Source of the DNA: Burkholderiaceae bacterium
Lineage (GTDB): Bacteria > Pseudomonadota > Gammaproteobacteria > Burkholderiales > Burkholderiaceae_C
DNA: 64,000 bases
Direction of reading: 5' to 3'
Assembly: GCA_016790575.1 (NCBI GenBank)
Contig: JAEUOU010000005.1
Coordinates: 124,001-188,000 of the forward strand
Shown: in pieces, positions 32,255-40,233 of the stretch
Position numbering within the stretch: the first letter of the stretch is position 1
Layout: each line of letters opens with the position of its first letter
Made by a program: the position numbers and the translations under genes
Notes under the pieces: model-generated
The model's input: the letters and a program-made list of their open reading frames with translations, nothing else
Database searches by the model: none
Told to the model about the DNA's origin: nothing

Positions 32255-32961
32255 GCGAAAGCTGCGCACCCGCTCCACCCCTGCCCGGTGGACTGCGCAT
32301 CGCCGTACTGGGCGCGGAAAGCACCGGCAAAACGACCCTGGCCGGGGACATTGCCCGCACGCTGCGCCGGCTCGGCCAGCCGCTGACACTGGTGGATGAA
32401 GCCTTGCGCCGCTGGTGCGACCGACACGGACGCACGCCGTCCTGCGGCGAGCAGCAACTGATCGCCCAGGAGCAGGCCAACGCCGTGCTTGCCGCGCCCG
32501 CCGGTCATGTTGTGGTCGCTGACACCACCCCTTTGCAGACCGCCGCCTACAGCGAACTGTATTTCGGCGACCACAGCCTGACCCCTGGCGGATTGCAACA
32601 CCAAGGCCTGTATCACCTGACACTGCTCACCGCGCTGGACCTGCCATGGGTGGCGGATGGCCTGCAACGCGACGGCCCGCAATGGCGCGGGCCGGTCGAC
32701 CAGCGCCTGCGCACACTCCTGGCGGACGCCGGATTGCCGTTCCGCGTAATCTACGGCGAAGGAAACCTGCGACTGGAGGCGGCGCTTTCCGCTATATTTA
32801 CTATAGCTAAATGTGACCTTTCTGCGCTGGGTATCGACCAATTCGAGCAAAAAAATCGTTCGCCGGCCGCCGCGGGCCGCCCCTGGCAGTCGCTGTGTGA
32901 ATGCTGCGGCGATCCGGACTGCGAGCGGCGCCTGTTCCGCGCCCTGACCCGCGGCGATTGA
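32251..32961 (+). CDS. NadR/Ttd14-type P-loop kinase (probable nicotinamide riboside kinase)
   Basis: 236 residues. Walker A is VLGAESTGKTTLAGDIA and ADTTPLQTAAYSE follows; this is the AAA_28/NadR C-terminal kinase type, without the NMN adenylyltransferase domain of E. coli NadR. It would phosphorylate nicotinamide riboside brought in by the coupled PnuC. Residues about 181-201 are encoded by dispersed repeat copy D and include IAKCDLSALGID. After it comes an unusual Cys cluster, LCECCGDPDCERRLF, which could bind a metal. The repeat lies past the kinase core, so activity is probably kept. Confidence 0.85.
   Translation: MSESCAPAPPLPGGLRIAVLGAESTGKTTLAGDIARTLRRLGQPLTLVDEALRRWCDRHGRTPSCGEQQLIAQEQANAVLAAPAGHVVVADTTPLQTAAYSELYFGDHSLTPGGLQHQGLYHLTLLTALDLPWVADGLQRDGPQWRGPVDQRLRTLLADAGLPFRVIYGEGNLRLEAALSAIFTIAKCDLSALGIDQFEQKNRSPAAAGRPWQSLCECCGDPDCERRLFRALTRGD
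32791..32855 (+). repeat. Dispersed repeat copy D (in frame inside the NadR-like gene)
   Basis: GCTATATTTACTATAGC (a perfect 6-bp stem), then TGTGACCTTTCTGCGCTGGG and TATCGACC. Same strand as the gene; it encodes AIFTIAKCDLSALGID, the same frame as in comEC and amiC. Confidence 0.85.
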
Positions 32962-33024
32962 GGCAGCCATCGAGGGGCCCAGGGGCGCCGTCGACCTGCC
33001 GCGCCGGTCTGCGCCGGAGACGGC

Positions 33025-34014
33025 TCAGTGGAGCCCGCGACCCGGATTGGGGGTCACCGGGGCCTGGAACAGCAGGGCCGCGTCGACCGGATCGAAGTGG
33101 TACTGCTGGCCACAGAAGTCGCACCCCACTTCGATCTGTCCGCGCTCGGCCAACAGCGACTCGACTTCGTCGCGGCCCAGCCCCTGGACCATGCGCGCCA
33201 CCCGTTCACGACTGCAGGTGCAGGCAAAGTGCGGACCACCTTCGCCAACCAGCGGCTCGAAACGCTGCACAGGCTCCTCCCAGAACAAGCGGTGCAAGAT
33301 GGTGTCTGCATCCAGCGTCAGCAGTTCCTTGCGCTGCAGGCTCTTGGCCAGAATGGCGATGCGTCGGTAATCCTCATTGCGGCCGATGGCGTCTTCATTG
33401 TGCTGGCGGGCGGCGTCCGAACCGGCCAGATTGCCCTCGCCGTGGACCGGCAGACGCTGAATCAGCAAGCCCGCCGCCATCGTCGCGTCGGCTGCGAGCA
33501 CCAGTGTGGTGTCCAGCTGTTCGGACTGCAGCATGTAGTGCTCCAGCACCTGGGCCAGACTTTCCAGCGGTTCGCCATGGTCGCCGTGCAGCGGCACCAC
33601 ACCCTGGTACGGCTGCTGTCCGGGCAAGCGGTCCTGCGGGTCGAGGGTGATCGCGCACCGTCCCGTGCCGTGGAGGTTGAGCATCTGGCTGAGTGTGGCG
33701 TCGGGCGCCACGACTCCTTGCAGCGACGCGGTCGCGCGCAGACCCAGGCTGCTTTGCACCTCGGCCACCGCCACCTTCACCGGCCCGTCGCCGAATACCT
33801 GCAGCACCAGTGCGCCATTGAACTTGATATTGCCCTGCATCAGCACCGCGGCTGCAGCCATTTCACCCAGCAAGTCCCGTACCGGCGGCGGATAGGTACC
33901 CAGGCCCGGGTTGCCCGCGCGGCGACGCAGTATCTCCTGCCAGCTGTCCGTCAGACGGACAAGCATGCCGCGCACCGGCAGGCCTTCGAACAGGAATTTG
34001 TGCAATTCAGACAC
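33025..34014 (-). CDS. hslO: Redox-regulated chaperone Hsp33
   Basis: 329 residues. The zinc/redox switch cysteines are visible in FACTCSRERV (CxC) and CDFCGQQYHFD (CxxC). On oxidation with unfolding Hsp33 becomes an ATP-independent holdase in the cytoplasm. The N-terminal core has LVRLTDSWQEIL and the family segment GNIKFNGALVLQVFGDGPV. It starts with GTG at 34014, AAGG about nine bases upstream, and follows the gamma-carbonic anhydrase gene by 11 bases on the same strand. Confidence 0.94.
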   Translation of the reverse strand: MSELHKFLFEGLPVRGMLVRLTDSWQEILRRRAGNPGLGTYPPPVRDLLGEMAAAAVLMQGNIKFNGALVLQVFGDGPVKVAVAEVQSSLGLRATASLQGVVAPDATLSQMLNLHGTGRCAITLDPQDRLPGQQPYQGVVPLHGDHGEPLESLAQVLEHYMLQSEQLDTTLVLAADATMAAGLLIQRLPVHGEGNLAGSDAARQHNEDAIGRNEDYRRIAILAKSLQRKELLTLDADTILHRLFWEEPVQRFEPLVGEGGPHFACTCSRERVARMVQGLGRDEVESLLAERGQIEVGCDFCGQQYHFDPVDAALLFQAPVTPNPGRGLH

Positions 34015-34025
34015 CGTACCCGCCT

Positions 34026-34550
34026 TCAGTCGATCCGGCGCAAACCGGTGTGAAAACGGCTGGCGTTCTCGCGGTAATGGCGGGCGCTCCAGCGCAGGCC
34101 TTCGATCTGCTCGGGCGTAAGAGGGCGAACCACTTTGGCCGGCGTGCCCATGATCATCGATCCGTCAGGGAACTCCTTGCCTTCAGTGACCAGGGAGCCG
34201 GCGCCGACGAGGCAATTGCGCCCGATTTTCGCGCCATTGAGTACCACCGCCCCGATACCGATCAGCGATTCGTCCCCGATAGTGCAACCGTGCAGCATCA
34301 CCTGGTGCCCCACCGTCACGTCGGCGCCCACCACCAGGGGTTTGCCTACGTCCGCATGCAGTACACAGGCATCCTGAATGTTGCTTCCGGTGCCGATGGA
34401 AATCGACTCCGTATCGCCGCGCACCACCGTGCCGAACCAGACACTGGCCTGCGCGCCCAATTGCACGCAGCCGATCACCTGCGCACTGTCGGCCACCCAG
34501 GCCGTCTCATCAATCTGCGGCGCCACGCCGTCCAACTCGTACACCGCCAT
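34026..34550 (-). CDS. Gamma-carbonic anhydrase family protein (left-handed beta helix)
   Basis: 174 residues from MAVYELDGVAPQID. Hexapeptide repeats fill most of the chain; WFGTVVRGDTESISIG, VGHQVMLHGCTIG and MGTPAKVVR are typical of the YrdA/PaaY/CaiE-like gamma-carbonic anhydrase family, with three metal-binding His at HADVGKP, TVGHQ and MLHGC. Whether it hydrates CO2 is not certain for this branch. The shorter start at 34550 fits the family, with GGGGA about 7 bases upstream. It is followed by hslO. Confidence 0.9.
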   Translation of the reverse strand: MAVYELDGVAPQIDETAWVADSAQVIGCVQLGAQASVWFGTVVRGDTESISIGTGSNIQDACVLHADVGKPLVVGADVTVGHQVMLHGCTIGDESLIGIGAVVLNGAKIGRNCLVGAGSLVTEGKEFPDGSMIMGTPAKVVRPLTPEQIEGLRWSARHYRENASRFHTGLRRID

Positions 34551-34581
34551 CAGGAATCCCCTTGTCACCGGATGCAAAACT

Positions 34582-34591
34582 TACAATTGTA
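34582..34591. promoter_or_regulatory. Palindrome TACAATTGTA, divergent -10 boxes for DUF455 and gamma-carbonic anhydrase genes
   Basis: A perfect 10-bp palindrome that gives TACAAT on each strand. On the plus strand it ends seven bases before the DUF455 ATG at 34595 (leaderless type). On the minus strand it gives a leader of about 30 bases that contains a ribosome-binding site for the gamma-carbonic anhydrase gene. Confidence 0.5.
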
Positions 34592-34594
34592 GGG

Positions 34595-35416
34595 ATGGAG
34601 CTCCGATCGCGGGCGCTGGACGCCCTCCGAAATCCCGACCCCGAAGAGAAACTGGCCCTGGCCAGCGCAATCGGGTCGGAGTTTGCTATCCTGCCAATAG
34701 CGCCCGGCCACCTGAAGGAACCCGCCGGCGTGCCCGGGCGGCCGGTGCTGCCCCGCCTGGTTGAGCCGGCGCGTGTGCCCTTGCGTTCGCCCCATACCCG
34801 CGAGGGTCGCGCCGCACTCATTCACGCCATCTGCCATATCGAGTTCAACGCCATCAATCTCGCGCTGGACGCCGTATGGCGCTTTGGCGACATGCCGCCG
34901 GCCTACTACCACGACTGGTCCCGCGTCGCCGCCGAGGAGGCGTACCACTTTCGCATCCTGCACGAGCACCTTCAGGGACTGGGCTTTCGGTATGGCGACT
35001 TCGAGGCCCATGACGGCCTGTGGGAAATGGCCGAGAAAACCCGCCACGACATCGTTGCCCGCATGGCGCTGGTGCCGCGCACGCTGGAAGCGCGCGGCCT
35101 GGATGCCACACCCCTGATCCAGGCCCGTCTGCGCAAAGCCGCCGAACCCGGCCGCGACGGACGCTGCCGCGCCCCGGATGCGTTGCAGGCCCACGCCTTG
35201 CTGGACATCATCCTGCGCGACGAAATTGGCCATGTCGCGATCGGCAACCACTGGTACCGCTGGTTGTGTGACCGCCAGAACCTGGACCCGCTCACCCACT
35301 ACGCCACGCTGGCCCGCGACTACCGCGCGCCCCGGCTGCGGCCGCCGTTCAACACCCCGGCGCGCCAGGCTGCCGGGTTTACGCCGGTCGAGCTGGAACT
35401 CTTGCTCGGAGCGTAA
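34595..35416 (+). CDS. Ferritin-like DUF455 family protein
   Basis: 273 residues from MELRSRALDALRNPDP. The helical core has putative di-iron ligands in CHIEFNAINLALDAVWRF, RVAAEEAYHFRILHEHL and ILRDEIGHVAIGNHW, i.e. ExxH pairs of the ferritin-like type. The substrate is unknown; related proteins are annotated as MiaE-like or rubrerythrin-like. A GCTAT/ATAGC pair at 34684-34700 encodes FAILPIAPG and may be half of the dispersed repeat. No ribosome-binding site; TACAAT lies seven bases before the ATG. Convergent with xerD. Confidence 0.88.
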   Translation: MELRSRALDALRNPDPEEKLALASAIGSEFAILPIAPGHLKEPAGVPGRPVLPRLVEPARVPLRSPHTREGRAALIHAICHIEFNAINLALDAVWRFGDMPPAYYHDWSRVAAEEAYHFRILHEHLQGLGFRYGDFEAHDGLWEMAEKTRHDIVARMALVPRTLEARGLDATPLIQARLRKAAEPGRDGRCRAPDALQAHALLDIILRDEIGHVAIGNHWYRWLCDRQNLDPLTHYATLARDYRAPRLRPPFNTPARQAAGFTPVELELLLGA

Positions 35417-35463
35417 GGACGAACGAACCGCGTTGGCACGGCAACGGGCTGGAGGCGCGCCGG

Positions 35464-36372
35464 TCAGCCGCGCGGATGGTGCTGCGCGTGCAGGGCTTTG
35501 AGGCGCTCCCGGGCCACATGGGTGTAGATCGTGGTGGTCGAGATGTCGGCGTGACCCAGCAGCATCTGCACCGCGCGCAGGTCGGCGCCATGGTTGAGCA
35601 GGTGGGTCGCGAAGGCATGGCGCAAGGTGTGCGGCGACAAGGGTGCCGTGATACCCGCCTGAGCCGCGTAACGGCGCACGATCTGCCAGAACATGATCCG
35701 GGTCATGCCGGACCCGGGTTTCGGGCCACTGGTGGTGACGAACAGCGATTCGGACTGGCGCGCGCCCAGCAAGACCGGGCGCGACTGGGCCAGGTAACGA
35801 TGGAGCCAGTCATGGGCCACTTCACCGAACGGCACCAGCCGCTCCTTGCCCCCCTTGCCGGTCACCCGCACCACCCCTTCGGCCAGGCCGACCTGGAACG
35901 TACGCAACCCCACCAGTTCGGACACGCGCAAGCCGCTGGCATACATCAACTCCAGCATGGCACGGTCGCGCAGGCCCAGCGAGGTGCCGACATCGGGCGC
36001 CGACAGCAGGCTATCGACCTGCGCCTCGCTCAGCACCTTGGGCACCCGCAACGGCTGGCGTGCGGTCAGCAGTCGCAAGGTCGGGTCGGCCGCAATCAGC
36101 GACTCGCGCAGGGCCCAACGAAAGTAGCGTTTGAAAACCGTCAGCCGGCGGTTGGCCGACGTGGCACGGGTTTGCGCATGGCGCGCTGCGAAATAGGCGT
36201 GCAGATCCGCCTCCGTCGTGGCGTCCAGCGCAGCCCGGCGGTGCGTTTGCAGCCACTGGGCATACAGCGTAAGGTCGCGCCGGTAGGCTTCCAGGGTGCG
36301 CGGCGACAGGCCATCTTCGAGCCACAGGGCGTCAATGAACCGGTCGATCGCGGCAACATGGCTATTAGGCAT
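35464..36372 (-). CDS. xerD: Site-specific tyrosine recombinase XerD
   Basis: 302 residues. An N-terminal SAM-like core-binding domain (LEDGLSPRTLEAYRRDLTLY) is followed by the catalytic domain with ASGLRVSELVGL, TGKGGKERLVP, HTLRHAFATHLL, LGHADISTTTIYTHV: Arg, Lys, His, Arg, His and Tyr all present. With XerC it resolves chromosome dimers at dif and it is also used by many mobile elements. XerD rather than XerC is favoured by the sequence flow, but a phylogeny would decide. TACACT lies five bases before the ATG and there is no ribosome-binding site. Confidence 0.9.
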   Translation of the reverse strand: MPNSHVAAIDRFIDALWLEDGLSPRTLEAYRRDLTLYAQWLQTHRRAALDATTEADLHAYFAARHAQTRATSANRRLTVFKRYFRWALRESLIAADPTLRLLTARQPLRVPKVLSEAQVDSLLSAPDVGTSLGLRDRAMLELMYASGLRVSELVGLRTFQVGLAEGVVRVTGKGGKERLVPFGEVAHDWLHRYLAQSRPVLLGARQSESLFVTTSGPKPGSGMTRIMFWQIVRRYAAQAGITAPLSPHTLRHAFATHLLNHGADLRAVQMLLGHADISTTTIYTHVARERLKALHAQHHPRG

Positions 36373-36377
36373 GTGGC

Positions 36378-36383
36378 AGTGTA
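36378..36383 (-). promoter_or_regulatory. -10-like hexamer TACACT, 5 bases before xerD start
   Basis: On the minus strand TACACT, five bases, then the xerD ATG. The upstream Bug gene ends in a terminator-like hairpin just before, so xerD needs its own promoter. Confidence 0.4.
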
Positions 36384-36393
36384 TTCATGCCGG

Positions 36394-36428
36394 CAAAAAA
36401 ACCGCCGGGGCCTGCGGCGGCCGGCGGG
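36394..36428 (-). terminator. Rho-independent terminator after the Bug receptor gene
   Basis: On the minus strand a CCGCCGG ... CCGGCGG stem is followed by seven T residues. It lies about 40 bases after the Bug gene stop and just upstream of xerD. Confidence 0.75.
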
Positions 36429-36468
36429 TTCCACGGCCTTCAGCCGCAGGCACCGGTACCCGGCGCGA

Positions 36469-37434
36469 TCAGTCCAGCTTGAGTTTCTGCTGGTCCACCA
36501 CCTTCTTGTAGACCTCGAACTCCGCCTTGATCTGAGCCGCAAACTGCTCGGGGGTGTTGGCAATGATGAGCGAACCGGTATCCTCGATCCGTTTGCGTAC
36601 CGCGGGGTCCTCCAGGGCCTTGCGGGTTCCGGCGCTGACCTTGTCAATTACCTCTTTCGGCAAACCCTTGGGCCCCAGAATGCCATAGTAGGCCATGCGG
36701 TTCACAGGCTCCAGACCGACATCCTTGAAGGTGGGTATGCCTGGCAACTGCGCCAACTGCTGCGGTGCAGCGACAACGATGGGCACGAGCTTGCCGGCGC
36801 GAATGTGCGGCAGGGCCGACGGCAGATTGTCGAAAATGATCGGAACCTGGCCAGCCACCGTATCGTTGAGCGCCGGACCGGCGCCACGGTAGGGAATGTG
36901 GGTGATGAAGGTACCTGTGAGGCTCTTGAACAGCTCGGTCTGCAGGTGGCCGATGCCGCCGGTGCCCGAAGAAGAATAGGAATACTTGCCCGGATTCTTC
37001 TTGATCTCCGCCAGAAAGCCCTTGTAGTCCTTGGCCGGGAAGCTCGGGTGAACGGCAATCACATTGGGGGTGGCCGCGATATTGATGATGGGCGTGAAAT
37101 CGGTCAGCGGGTTGTACGGAATCTTGGCGTTGATTGCCGGATTGGCCGCGGTCGTTGACACTGTGGCCATGCCCAGGTTGTAACCGTCGGGAGCCGCCCG
37201 CACGGTTTCCGTCGCACCAACCACACCGCCGCCGCCGGCCTTGTTCTCAACGATCACGTTCTGGCCCAGGGCCTTGCCCAGGGGCTCGGCAATGACCCGC
37301 GCGATGATGTCGGTCGTACCACCAGGGGCAAACGGCACCTGCAGACGCACCGGTTTGTTGGGATATGCCTGGGCAAACGCAGACCCCACCGCCGCGACCG
37401 AGGCGGCCAGAACCATCCATTGACGACGTTTCAT
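36469..37434 (-). CDS. Tripartite tricarboxylate transporter substrate-binding protein (Bug family)
   Basis: 321 residues from [20 protein letters not shown], a signal peptide with cleavage near AFA-QAYP. Family segments: [51 protein letters not shown]. Bug proteins are periplasmic receptors, greatly expanded in Burkholderiales; most are orphans without membrane TctAB genes nearby, as here. The ligand (an organic acid or similar) cannot be read from the sequence. AGGAG lies about nine bases before the ATG, which excludes the longer reading from 37494. Divergent from the AEC carrier gene. Confidence 0.95.
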   Translation of the reverse strand: MKRRQWMVLAASVAAVGSAFAQAYPNKPVRLQVPFAPGGTTDIIARVIAEPLGKALGQNVIVENKAGGGGVVGATETVRAAPDGYNLGMATVSTTAANPAINAKIPYNPLTDFTPIINIAATPNVIAVHPSFPAKDYKGFLAEIKKNPGKYSYSSSGTGGIGHLQTELFKSLTGTFITHIPYRGAGPALNDTVAGQVPIIFDNLPSALPHIRAGKLVPIVVAAPQQLAQLPGIPTFKDVGLEPVNRMAYYGILGPKGLPKEVIDKVSAGTRKALEDPAVRKRIEDTGSLIIANTPEQFAAQIKAEFEVYKKVVDQQKLKLD

Positions 37435-37547
37435 CGGAAAAAACTCCTGAGTTGAAGGAAACGGGGGCATCGTAGCGGCTTGGTGCCTGCGCACCCATTG
37501 TGGCTAACCCATAAGGGCAAACCCGCGCAAGCCGCGTCAACAGCCGC

Positions 37548-37553
37548 TATTCT
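37548..37553 (+). promoter_or_regulatory. -10-like hexamer TATTCT, 7 bases before the AEC carrier GTG
   Basis: TATTCT, seven bases, then the proposed GTG start at 37561. It is consistent with a leaderless transcript. Confidence 0.35.
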
Positions 37554-37560
37554 CGGCGGG

Positions 37561-38472
37561 GTGAACTACGCCCAACTGCTGATCCCCGACTTCTCCCTCA
37601 TCCTGTGCGGCTATCTGGTCTGCCGCTACACGGCGCTGAACCGTACGGTCTGGCAACAGGTCGAGAGCCTGGTGTATTTTTTTCTTTTTCCGGTGCTGCT
37701 TTTCCATTCGATCGTCAAGAGTCCGCTGGACCTGAAGGCCGCTTCGGGCCTCATCGGCGCCGGGGTCACGCTCGGGGTGCTGGCAATCGCGCTGGCCTAC
37801 AGCCTGCCCCACCTGCCGCTGCTGGGCCGGCATATCGACCGGCGTGACCATGCCGCCAGCGCCCAGATTGCGTTTCGTTTCAACTCCTTCATTGCGCTGG
37901 CACTCGCGGAGCGAATTGCCGGCGCGCAGGGGCTGCTGCTGATCGCGGTATTGATCGGCTGTTGTGTGCCCCTGTTCAACATGGGCGCGGTCTGGCCCAT
38001 GGCGCGGCATTCCGGCACCCATTTCGGCCGCGAAATGGTGCGCAACCCCTTGATTCTGGCCACGGCATCCGGTCTGGCGGCCAATCTTGCGGGCTTTCGC
38101 CTGCCGGAGTGGGCCGAACCCACGGTGACCCGCATCGGTTCCGCCTCGCTGGCCCTGGGGCTGATGGCGGCCGGCGCCGGCATGCAACTGGGCACGCTGG
38201 CCAAGGGCAAGGTACTGGGGGTGTCGGTTCTGGCGATAAAACACGCCCTGATGCCGCTGGCTGCCTGGGCGCTGGCCCGGCTGTTCGGGCTGTCGCCGAC
38301 GGAAACCGCCGTGCTGCTGGCTTTTTCGGCAATGCCAACCGCGTCCAGTTGCTATGTGCTCGCTGCCCGCATGGGCTACAACGGCGCGTACGTCGCGGCG
38401 CTGGTGACACTGTCGACGCTGCTGGCGCTGGCCAGTCTGCCCTTGGCACTAGGTGTACTGCACCGCCACTGA
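37561..38472 (+). CDS. AEC family transporter (auxin efflux carrier type)
   Basis: 303 residues from GTG (VNYAQLLIPDFSLILCGY), ten predicted membrane segments. The N-terminal half has YFFLFPVLLFHSIVKSP and the C-terminal half VLLAFSAMPTASSCYVLAARMG, both typical of the bacterial AEC family, which exports or exchanges organic acids such as malonate and malate. The cargo is unknown. The upstream ATG-like starts at 37480 add a region overlapping the divergent promoter and are not likely. Divergent from the Bug receptor gene; they may share ligand or control, which is inference. Confidence 0.87.
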   Translation: MNYAQLLIPDFSLILCGYLVCRYTALNRTVWQQVESLVYFFLFPVLLFHSIVKSPLDLKAASGLIGAGVTLGVLAIALAYSLPHLPLLGRHIDRRDHAASAQIAFRFNSFIALALAERIAGAQGLLLIAVLIGCCVPLFNMGAVWPMARHSGTHFGREMVRNPLILATASGLAANLAGFRLPEWAEPTVTRIGSASLALGLMAAGAGMQLGTLAKGKVLGVSVLAIKHALMPLAAWALARLFGLSPTETAVLLAFSAMPTASSCYVLAARMGYNGAYVAALVTLSTLLALASLPLALGVLHRH

Positions 38473-38547
38473 GGTCGTGGCGTTCACGGGCTATCACCCG
38501 GGCGCTGAGAAACCGCAGCGGACCCTGTCCACTGTGCGGGACTCCGG

Positions 38548-39249
38548 TCAGCGGGTCCCCGATACCAGCGCCATGCGACGGCGCAGCGCCTGTGCCGACA
38601 AGGCATCACCTGCCTGATCGGCGACGCGGGCCTGAACCTCCAGCCAGGCCAGCAGCGGCCGGCTCCAACCCTGGGCCGAGGCCGTCTCGGTGGCCAGCGC
38701 CAGAACCTGCGGATGCCCCTGCCCGGCGTGAAACCAGACAGCGGCGGCCACCAGGCGGGCCAGCGGGTCGTCGATGGCCGTCAGCAACGCAATATCGGCC
38801 GGTGCCACCGGCCGCGAATCCAGCAGACGCTGCGCCGCCGGGCGGTGCCAGGCCGGCAGCAAGGGAATCTGACCGGCATCCACCCGCCCGCTCAGGTAAC
38901 TGGCGTAGGCGCGCTCGGCCGGTCCGGCATCTTCCCGCAAGGCGTCGAAGCGTTCACACGGTGCCCAGTCGAGGCTGGCGCGACGCACCGCACAATGCTG
39001 CAAAGCCACGCGCGCCAGCAAGGCCGGCTGACCGGTGCGTGCCACGGCCTGCCGTTGCTGCGCGGCTTCAACTTCCGCGATGCGGGTGTCGCCGCGCAAG
39101 GCCGCGGCAATGGCGCGTTCACCGGCACCCTGCGCCTGCAACTGCCACGCGGCCGGCGGCGGACCGCCTGCGCACCCGGCCACCAGCGCAGCCACGGCGA
39201 TACAAACCGCCGGACGGACGGAGATTCGGGCAACGCGGCATCCGATCAT
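38548..39249 (-). CDS. Lipoprotein coupled to the MlaD-like gene
   Basis: 233 residues from MIGCRVARISVRPAVCIAVA; lipobox LVAGC with Cys26. The mature part is helical, Ala/Arg-rich with a TPR-like look (AALRGDTRIAEVEAAQQRQA), and lacks features of the PqiC-type auxiliary lipoproteins that I know. The ATG overlaps the mlaD-like stop by four bases (ATGA), so it belongs to the same unit. Function unknown; perhaps an outer-membrane partner of the MCE protein. It is convergent with the AEC carrier gene. Confidence 0.78.
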   Translation of the reverse strand: MIGCRVARISVRPAVCIAVAALVAGCAGGPPPAAWQLQAQGAGERAIAAALRGDTRIAEVEAAQQRQAVARTGQPALLARVALQHCAVRRASLDWAPCERFDALREDAGPAERAYASYLSGRVDAGQIPLLPAWHRPAAQRLLDSRPVAPADIALLTAIDDPLARLVAAAVWFHAGQGHPQVLALATETASAQGWSRPLLAWLEVQARVADQAGDALSAQALRRRMALVSGTR

Positions 39250-40229
39250 GGCAGGCGAATCTCCGTGTCGCGGGCGAACGGCCATTTGCGGTTGATTTCA
39301 TTGACCAGGTGGTCGACCTTGCGCAGGCTGGCGTCCACTTCGGCGCGCAACGCCCCCAGGTCCTCGGTGGCTACGCGGGCCTGGCCGCTGATGGCCTGGG
39401 CATCGACCAGCAGCGCATCCACGCGCCGCAGGCTGGCGCGTGCCTCGCCCAGCAAGCCACCGAGTTGCACGGCCGTGGCACGTGCCTCGGTGACCAGCCC
39501 CTGGTCGCCGAACACCTGCCGCTCGGCTTTTCCGACCAGACTGTCTGCCTTCAGGGCAAGGCCATCGACCCGCGCCAGCAGCATGTTGGTCCGTTCAAGG
39601 AGCAGCACCACCTTGCGGGCGTCGGCCTCATTGCCGAACACCGCGCCCAAGGCTCCGCGGGGCCCGCGCATCTTCTCGGTCACCGCCTGGACATTGGCCA
39701 GGCTGGCGTTGATGGCCGAATCGGCCGAGGTCATGGCCTGCAGATTGGCCAGCAAATCCTTGATGGCACTCACCAGCGTGGGCAACTCGGCCATGGCGTC
39801 GCCACGCAACACGCGACGCTCGGCCCCGTCCGGTAAGGGCGGATCGTCGAGCAGACCGGTGAATGCCCGCAGTTTGGTGCCGCCGACCATGCCCCGTTCC
39901 ACCGTGAATACGCTGCTGGTGCGCAGCCACCGGGCATCTTTCTTGGGTACTTCGACCCGAATGCGGACATTGCCGTCCGCGCCCAGTTCGATGCGATTGA
40001 CCCGGCCGATCGGAAATCCGGAGAACGTGACGTCCATACCCACGGTGATGCCCTCGGAATCATCGGCAATCAGCACCAGCTTCTGGGTCGGCTCGAAGAA
40101 GCCCCGCGCATACAGCAGGTAGGCCACCGAAGCGGTCGCCAGCACGGCCATGAACGCCACGAGGACCATGGCGCGCCACTCCAGGCCAGCGGGCGGATCG
40201 CCAGGGGTTTCAGGAACGGGGCTGCTCAT
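39246..40229 (-). CDS. mlaD: MlaD-family MCE protein
   Basis: 327 residues from MSSPVPETPGDPPAG. One N-terminal membrane helix (MVLVAFMAVLATASVAYLLY) and an MCE domain (about 48-130: LVLIADDSEGITVGMDVTFS, GFPIGRVNRIELG), then a long helical C-terminal region. MCE proteins form periplasmic rings that move lipids between membranes. The gene order is permease (40234-41049), this gene and a lipoprotein; an ATPase gene (MlaF type) is absent from the unit. The symbol is by family only. It starts four bases after the permease stop. Confidence 0.85.
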   Translation of the reverse strand: MSSPVPETPGDPPAGLEWRAMVLVAFMAVLATASVAYLLYARGFFEPTQKLVLIADDSEGITVGMDVTFSGFPIGRVNRIELGADGNVRIRVEVPKKDARWLRTSSVFTVERGMVGGTKLRAFTGLLDDPPLPDGAERRVLRGDAMAELPTLVSAIKDLLANLQAMTSADSAINASLANVQAVTEKMRGPRGALGAVFGNEADARKVVLLLERTNMLLARVDGLALKADSLVGKAERQVFGDQGLVTEARATAVQLGGLLGEARASLRRVDALLVDAQAISGQARVATEDLGALRAEVDASLRKVDHLVNEINRKWPFARDTEIRLP

Positions 40230-40233
40230 GGAC

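Noticed and set aside
36141-36372. XerD as part of an integrated element
   Set aside because: Neighbours are ordinary chromosomal genes, there are no flanking direct repeats or phage genes, and the protein fits the housekeeping XerD type.
38713-40122. Plus-strand open frame of 469 codons
   Set aside because: Antisense to the lipoprotein and mlaD genes, which have signal peptide and MCE domain.
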